DNA of 64,000 bases. Source: an uncultured Candidatus Melainabacteria bacterium. GTDB taxonomy: Bacteria > Cyanobacteriota > Vampirovibrionia > Gastranaerophilales > Gastranaerophilaceae. The DNA lies in the NCBI GenBank assembly GCA_934757255.1, contig CAKVLL010000003.1, forward strand, positions 43,647 to 107,646, read 5' to 3'. The translations under genes and the position numbers were made by a program. The notes below the pieces were generated by a model. The model was not told the DNA's origin and did not search any database. It saw only the letters and a program-made list of their open reading frames with translations. Each line of letters begins with the position of its first letter. Positions within the stretch are counted from its first letter, which is position 1. Below are positions 59,620 to 64,000 of this stretch, piece after piece.

Positions 59620-60785
59620 CAAAACCGCTTTCAAAAATGGTGGAAACTATTAAACCGTCTGGTATTCGCAAATTCTTTGATATCGTTAGCGAGATGAAAG
59701 ACGCAATTTCACTTGGTGTTGGCGAACCTGATTTTGATACACCTTGGCATATTAGAGATGAAGGGATTTATGCATTATCTAAGGGAAAAACTTTTTACAC
59801 CTCAAATTCCGGCTTAAAAGAATTAAGAGAAGAAGTTTGTAATTACATACAAAGAACTCAAAATATTCAATATAATCCTCTTAAAGAAGTTATTGTGACT
59901 GTTGGCGGTTCGGAGGCTATTGATATAGGCTTAAGGGCAATTATTAATGCTGGAGATGAAGTTATAATTCCTCAACCTGCGTATGTTTCTTATGAACCTT
60001 GCACAATTTTAGCCGGCGCAAAACCTGTTATTATAAATCTTAAATCAGAAAACGAGTTCAGATTAACGGCTGAAGAGTTAGAAAACGCTATAACAGATAA
60101 AACTAAAGTTTTAATCTTACCATATCCGAATAATCCGACAGGCGCAATTATGGAACGTGACGACTTAGAGAAAATAGCTGAAGTTATAAGAAAACACGAT
60201 ATTTATGTTATGTCTGATGAAATTTATAGTGAGCTTACATACAAAGATAAGCATATTTCTATTGCAAGTTTAGATGGTATGCAAGAGCGCACAATTTTAA
60301 TTAACGGATTTTCAAAAGCTTATGCGATGACCGGTTGGAGATTAGGTTACGCCTGCGCGCCAGAAGCTATTATTAAGCAAATGACTAAAATTCACCAATT
60401 TGCAATTATGTGTGCGCCGACGACAAGCCAATATGCAGCGGTTGAAGCGCTAAAAAATGGCGACGAGGATGTTAAAATGATGCGCCAAGCTTATAATCAA
60501 CGCAGAAGATTTTTGCTTAATGCTTTTAAAGAAATGAATTTGGAATGTTTTGAACCGTTTGGTGCGTTTTATGTTTTTCCTTGTATTAAAGAATTCGGTA
60601 TGACAAGCGAAGAATTTGCAACCCGATTTCTTGAAGAAGAAAAAGTTGCTGCCGTTCCAGGCAATGCATTTGGAGAAAGTGGCGAAGGATATTTAAGGAT
60701 ATCTTATGCATACTCTTTAGATAACTTAAAAATTGCAATGGAAAGATTGAAAAATTTTATTAAAAAATTGCGCGATAATCTTTAA
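59616..60785 (+). CDS. PLP-dependent aminotransferase, class I/II
   Basis: The 389-aa protein has the fold-type I pattern: GVGEPDFDTPWHIRDEGIYA, TVGGSEAIDIGLRAI, PYPNNPTGAIM, MSDEIYSEL and GFSKAYAMTGWRLGYACAPE with the PLP-binding Lys. FEPFGAFYVFPCI and GYLRISYAYSLDNL follow with the carboxylate-binding Arg. It is similar to aspartate or aromatic aminotransferases; the substrate cannot be read from the sequence. It is coupled to the Lrp-type regulator. Confidence 0.92.
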   Translation: MTKPLSKMVETIKPSGIRKFFDIVSEMKDAISLGVGEPDFDTPWHIRDEGIYALSKGKTFYTSNSGLKELREEVCNYIQRTQNIQYNPLKEVIVTVGGSEAIDIGLRAIINAGDEVIIPQPAYVSYEPCTILAGAKPVIINLKSENEFRLTAEELENAITDKTKVLILPYPNNPTGAIMERDDLEKIAEVIRKHDIYVMSDEIYSELTYKDKHISIASLDGMQERTILINGFSKAYAMTGWRLGYACAPEAIIKQMTKIHQFAIMCAPTTSQYAAVEALKNGDEDVKMMRQAYNQRRRFLLNAFKEMNLECFEPFGAFYVFPCIKEFGMTSEEFATRFLEEEKVAAVPGNAFGESGEGYLRISYAYSLDNLKIAMERLKNFIKKLRDNL

Positions 60786-60867
60786 AATATAATATTTCTT
60801 AATATTTAGGCAATTTTATGTATTCAGTTGTTTTACATAAATAGTGTAGTTTTCTGGAAAATATATA

Positions 60868-61653
60868 ATGGTAAATTCTTATTATTACAACGGAAATATG
60901 TATATTCCAAGAACCGAAGCCGACAAATCAAAAGGCTTTATTTTGGCTACAATGGCATCTTCTGCTATAATGGGAACTTTGCCACTGTTTTCTAAGCCTT
61001 TTAGTTCACAGTTGGTTAAAGAGCATTCTAGAAATGAACAATATAAGTATGCGTTCGAAAAATCAATCATAACAGCCGGATTAGACTCTAAAGGAGTAGA
61101 AATTATTCCGGCGCAAAATTTTAGGAACATGTCGGATGTTTGTTGTGGTCAAAATGCTTATTATCAGCCTTCAACAAGAAAAATTGTCATAAATACAGAT
61201 AAAATTTCTATTGCAGGATTTCATGAAGTAGGACACGCACTAAATGATATAAAAGGTCGTTTTGGAAAACTTTTGAGTAAAATGCGTTGGCCGGGTAGGG
61301 TCGCTGCCGGCTTATTAGGTTATATCGCAATGTTTTCCAATTCAAAACCCAAAGACGCGCCCAATAATATTTATGACAAAGTAAAAAACAATTGCGGCAA
61401 GATTGCGTTTGCTTGTATGCTTCCAACTGTGTTTGAAGAAGGAATGGCAAGCTATAAAGGTATTAAACTTGCTCAAAAAACAGGTCTTGCAAAGCCACTC
61501 ATCAACAACATGAAAAAACTTTATGCAAAAGCCTTACTAACGTATATTGGACATGCAGCTGCTACTGGACTTGCAGTAGGTGCTGCTAATATTATTATGA
61601 ATAGTTTTACTCGTCCTAAAAAGATTCAAGAAGATGATTTTATACTATTTTGA
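60868..61653 (+). CDS. Membrane HExxH protein, possible metallopeptidase, 261 aa
   Basis: ISIAGFHEVGHALNDIKGRF in the centre gives a zincin-type HExxH. Hydrophobic segments occur near the start (ILATMASSAIMGTLPLF), in the middle (VAAGLLGYIAMFSN) and near the end (LTYIGHAAATGLAVGAANII). A second Glu follows in VFEEGMASYKGIKLA, a plausible third zinc ligand. It may be a membrane-bound protease. No named family is recognised. The last 9 bases overlap the convergent next gene. Confidence 0.6.
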   Translation: MVNSYYYNGNMYIPRTEADKSKGFILATMASSAIMGTLPLFSKPFSSQLVKEHSRNEQYKYAFEKSIITAGLDSKGVEIIPAQNFRNMSDVCCGQNAYYQPSTRKIVINTDKISIAGFHEVGHALNDIKGRFGKLLSKMRWPGRVAAGLLGYIAMFSNSKPKDAPNNIYDKVKNNCGKIAFACMLPTVFEEGMASYKGIKLAQKTGLAKPLINNMKKLYAKALLTYIGHAAATGLAVGAANIIMNSFTRPKKIQEDDFILF

Positions 61654-62619
61654 TAAAATTTCTTCTACCTTATTATTTTCATTATCCATTACGTTAATCT
61701 TATATCGTTCGCCATCTTTGTATTCAGGTTGGTAAACGTTTTTAACTTTATAGTCAGAAGTATAAACTGTTTCTTTCATTTTTACACCATCACGATATTC
61801 ACTAAAAACACTTCCGCTTTCTTCTTGGTTGTCAGAATTGTAATAAGTAAATCGCGTCAAATCTGCACCATCATAATTTACAGTCATATTTAATTTTGTT
61901 TTTCCGTTTTTATCATAGATAAGATGTTCTTGTCGCATATTATTATTGTCATCAACCGTTTCTTTTAATAAAGATATTACTTTATTATCCTTATCTTTTA
62001 ATTCATATTTAACTGGCTCTTCTGAAGAATAATTCCAAGTTTCGACAAATTCAATATCACCGTTATCATTCATTTTTGTATGTTTAATAGGGCGTTTGAT
62101 ATCTTCATGTTCTTCATATTCCCATAAATCATCTTCTGAAGTCGTTTCACTATATTTAGATAATAACATATTTATTTTTTCTTTCTTTCCATCTGATGTT
62201 ATTTCTACAAATTCAATACCATGTCTGTTATCATCAGGATTTTCTACAACCATTATAAGTTTATTACCAACACGTTTAGCATAATAAATGCCTGTAGAAT
62301 TATCAACTATATTTTTTACCAGTTTTTGCGCATTTTCATTTAATGTAGAAATTTCATTAATTACTGATAACGGTAATAATGAATCCGGTACGCCATTATA
62401 TAAATCAGCTTTTAGTGGTTGTTTAACTTTAACAATTGCTTTCTTTGGTGGTGCTTGAGGAATATTTTCTTTAATTTTATCAACTTTTTCTATTTTCTTA
62501 ACTTCATTATCCGCAACAATCTCTTTATCATCTTTTGAGTTTTTTAATAGAAGTAAACTAGCACAGCAAGCAAACGCCACAACGCCTAATACAATACCAC
62601 CAACAAGCTTTTTTTTCAT
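61645..62619 (-). CDS. Membrane-anchored protein with MORN-like strand repeats, 324 aa
   Basis: The N-terminus has one membrane helix (LVGGIVLGVVAFACCASLLL) and a basic, Lys-rich linker. The C-terminal ~180 residues repeat short strands such as NDNGDIEFVETWNYSS, KDNKVISLLKETVDDNNN and YDKNGKTKLNMTVNYDGADL, suggesting an extended beta sheet outside the cytoplasm. The Cys pair in the helix may be a weak lipobox. Function unknown. Confidence 0.55.
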   Translation of the reverse strand: MKKKLVGGIVLGVVAFACCASLLLLKNSKDDKEIVADNEVKKIEKVDKIKENIPQAPPKKAIVKVKQPLKADLYNGVPDSLLPLSVINEISTLNENAQKLVKNIVDNSTGIYYAKRVGNKLIMVVENPDDNRHGIEFVEITSDGKKEKINMLLSKYSETTSEDDLWEYEEHEDIKRPIKHTKMNDNGDIEFVETWNYSSEEPVKYELKDKDNKVISLLKETVDDNNNMRQEHLIYDKNGKTKLNMTVNYDGADLTRFTYYNSDNQEESGSVFSEYRDGVKMKETVYTSDYKVKNVYQPEYKDGERYKINVMDNENNKVEEILSK

Positions 62620-62697
62620 ATTACCCTCAATAATCTGTTAGTTTTTATAAAGTTACATTGATATTATAGGCACTTTTTCCAAAATTATCAATATCTG

Positions 62698-63549
62698 CTA
62701 TCTAATAAGTTTCAAACACAAATCATCGAAAATATTAATCGGGCGCATACCAAGCTTAGCCTGTTTTTTTGCATCCTCAACAAATTCAATGTGCTTAATT
62801 AATTCCGTTTCTCTCGGATTTGATTTTAAAAGTTGTAGCATATAATTCTGAATACCATCTAAAACAGTCTGAATCGGTGTTTCTTTTGTCATATCCTGTA
62901 ATTTTTGCGAAATATCGAATACATCTTTTCTTTCAAAATTCAAATAGTCGGTAAAAATTCCATCTATTACCGAATAATCGTAATCAACACCTTTTTTAGA
63001 AGGTAGAAAGAAACATTGTGAACGAGAAATTATCGTTGATAGTACATCATCAATATAACGTGTTAAAAATATGAAAGTTACACCCGGTTGCGGTTCTTCT
63101 ATAATTTTCAAAAGCGAATTCGCTGTTTCAGCCTGAAAATTCAATGGATTTAATCCCGAAATATTACCTTCATCATCTCTATCGCAGAAAATGTACACTC
63201 TATGAAACTCGGACGCGGACATCAAACTCTCTTTAATCATTTGTGATTGCTTGATAGAAATAACTGTTTTCGAGTCATCATCATCAGGCTTGTTATCTAA
63301 TCTTGAAATAGTTAATACAGCCGGATGAGAATTTTCTCTTATCCATTTGCAATTAAGACAGTCACAATCATCAGTTTTACCCTCTTTGCAATTCAAAAGC
63401 CTTGCAATTTCGTTTGCCAAAGTATATTGAGCTTCAAAATCACTTCCGTAAAACAAGATACTTTGTGGCAAAGCTCGATTTGTCGCAGTCAGTGCTTGTG
63501 TAAAATAATTTGTTAAAAACGGATATTTATCTGATAATAGCACACTCAA
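62698..63549 (-). CDS. holB: DNA polymerase III delta prime subunit
   Basis: The 283-aa protein has the clamp-loader pattern with SILFYGSDFEAQYTLANEIA, a Cys cluster (CKEGKTDDCDCLNC) in the zinc-binding place, AETANSLLKIIEEPQPGVTF and IISRSQCFFLPS in place of SRC. The P loop is degenerate (YGSDFEAQYT), as usual for delta prime. Its start overlaps the end of holA by 23 bases, so the two clamp-loader genes are coupled. Confidence 0.88.
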   Translation of the reverse strand: MSVLLSDKYPFLTNYFTQALTATNRALPQSILFYGSDFEAQYTLANEIARLLNCKEGKTDDCDCLNCKWIRENSHPAVLTISRLDNKPDDDDSKTVISIKQSQMIKESLMSASEFHRVYIFCDRDDEGNISGLNPLNFQAETANSLLKIIEEPQPGVTFIFLTRYIDDVLSTIISRSQCFFLPSKKGVDYDYSVIDGIFTDYLNFERKDVFDISQKLQDMTKETPIQTVLDGIQNYMLQLLKSNPRETELIKHIEFVEDAKKQAKLGMRPINIFDDLCLKLIR

Positions 63550-64000
63550 CCTCCGAAACTATATCTAAAGCTTCTGCAGACTTAATTTTGTATTCAACAT
63601 TAAACAAATTTTCTTTTAATTCAACTAAATCAGCAAGCTTAGTATTTTTAAGCTTTTGTAAAGTTTGCTTAACCACAAATTCGTGTTGACCTGTCATTTT
63701 TGAAAGTTCAGCCGGCGAACAACTTGAAGATTTAGATTTTAAAATAATCCACTTTCTAATCATAGTTTGAATTGCTGACAAAAGTTCAAGCGGATGTTTT
63801 TTATCTAAAAGTTTTTTGAACTCCAGTAAAGCTTTGTCTTTTTCGTTCCGCATAATAAGTTCAGTAAAATTAAACAAATCCTGATTTGAGATACAAATAT
63901 CTTCTACCATCTTTTTAGTAACCGTTTTTTCAGGATATGCAATAAGTTTAAGCTTGTCTAATTCTGTGTTAAACTCTCTTAAATTGTTTCCGATTTGTTC
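63527..64000 (-). CDS. holA: DNA polymerase III delta subunit, 5' part missing
   Basis: The frame is open to the right edge, where it reads EQIGNNLREFNTELDKLKLI at its upstream end, the pattern N-x-R-x-x-x-x-E-L-x-K-L of HolA. The remaining ~130 residues are the helical C-terminal domain (NFTELIMRNEKDKALLEFKK, LLSAIQTMIRKWIILKS). The N-terminal ATPase-like domain is outside the window. It opens the sliding clamp. The downstream holB overlaps by 23 bases. Confidence 0.85.
   Translation of the reverse strand, partial: EQIGNNLREFNTELDKLKLIAYPEKTVTKKMVEDICISNQDLFNFTELIMRNEKDKALLEFKKLLDKKHPLELLSAIQTMIRKWIILKSKSSSCSPAELSKMTGQHEFVVKQTLQKLKNTKLADLVELKENLFNVEYKIKSAEALDIVSEVECAIIR

Noticed and set aside
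1..64000. CRISPR array
   Set aside because: No regularly spaced direct repeats were seen; the repeats found are inverted pairs or isolated duplications.

Overview
The window is AT-rich and splits into two parts. Positions 1 to about 42835 are the right-hand ~43 kb of a prophage. Positions 42859 to 64000 are ordinary chromosomal genes of its bacterial host. The host genes (CtpA-like protease, PurB, FolD, MurQ, RibH, HolB/HolA, NarL-type regulators, HD-GYP protein) are generic. A small glycine-zipper protein carrying a VAFKG motif after a disordered N-terminus (48266-48559) and the overall gene style suggest a gut Gastranaerophilales-type bacterium (non-photosynthetic relatives of cyanobacteria). 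That host assignment is from memory of such proteins and is moderate confidence only.

Prophage layout. A leftward early region (1-13503, minus strand) carries replication and recombination genes: RusA, DnaB-like helicase, a DnaD-like initiator, SSB, YqaJ exonuclease, a DUF1071-type annealing protein and a ParB-domain protein. Many small proteins follow. In the middle is the most interesting part of the window, three adjacent genes for a ubiquitin-like modification system: a JAMM metalloprotease with zinc ribbon (7885-8727), a beta-grasp ubiquitin-like protein ending in glycine (7613-7870) and an E1/ThiF-type activating enzyme (5958-7538). A rho-independent terminator lies between the ubiquitin-like gene and the E1 gene. 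A ~840-base gene-free region (13504-14343), with structured segments, a strong leftward promoter and an attenuator-like terminator, separates the early genes from the rightward late genes.

The late region (14344-42593, plus strand) follows the gene order of T7-like podoviruses: portal, scaffold, capsid with a terminator behind it, tail tubes A and B, three or four internal virion proteins (the last 1616 aa with an HExxH motif), tail fibres, lysis genes and, last, the terminase large subunit and an M15-type endolysin. A leftward two-gene membrane-protein cassette plus an XRE regulator (19888-20958) interrupts the late genes and looks like a moron. The prophage ends at a displaced 3' half of a tRNA gene (42794-42835, anticodon region CGT), which is the attachment site. 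The intact tRNA, the integrase and the repressor should lie left of the window.

Host part. A five-gene leftward operon (HD-GYP/GAF protein, TPR protein, two NarL-type response regulators, pentapeptide-repeat protein) looks like a signalling unit without a visible kinase. folD is coupled to a CooC-like ATPase. murQ and ribH are separated by a 117-bp element with a perfect 33-bp inverted repeat. A second, related copy lies 1.3 kb away, so this is a MITE-like family. The window ends inside holA.
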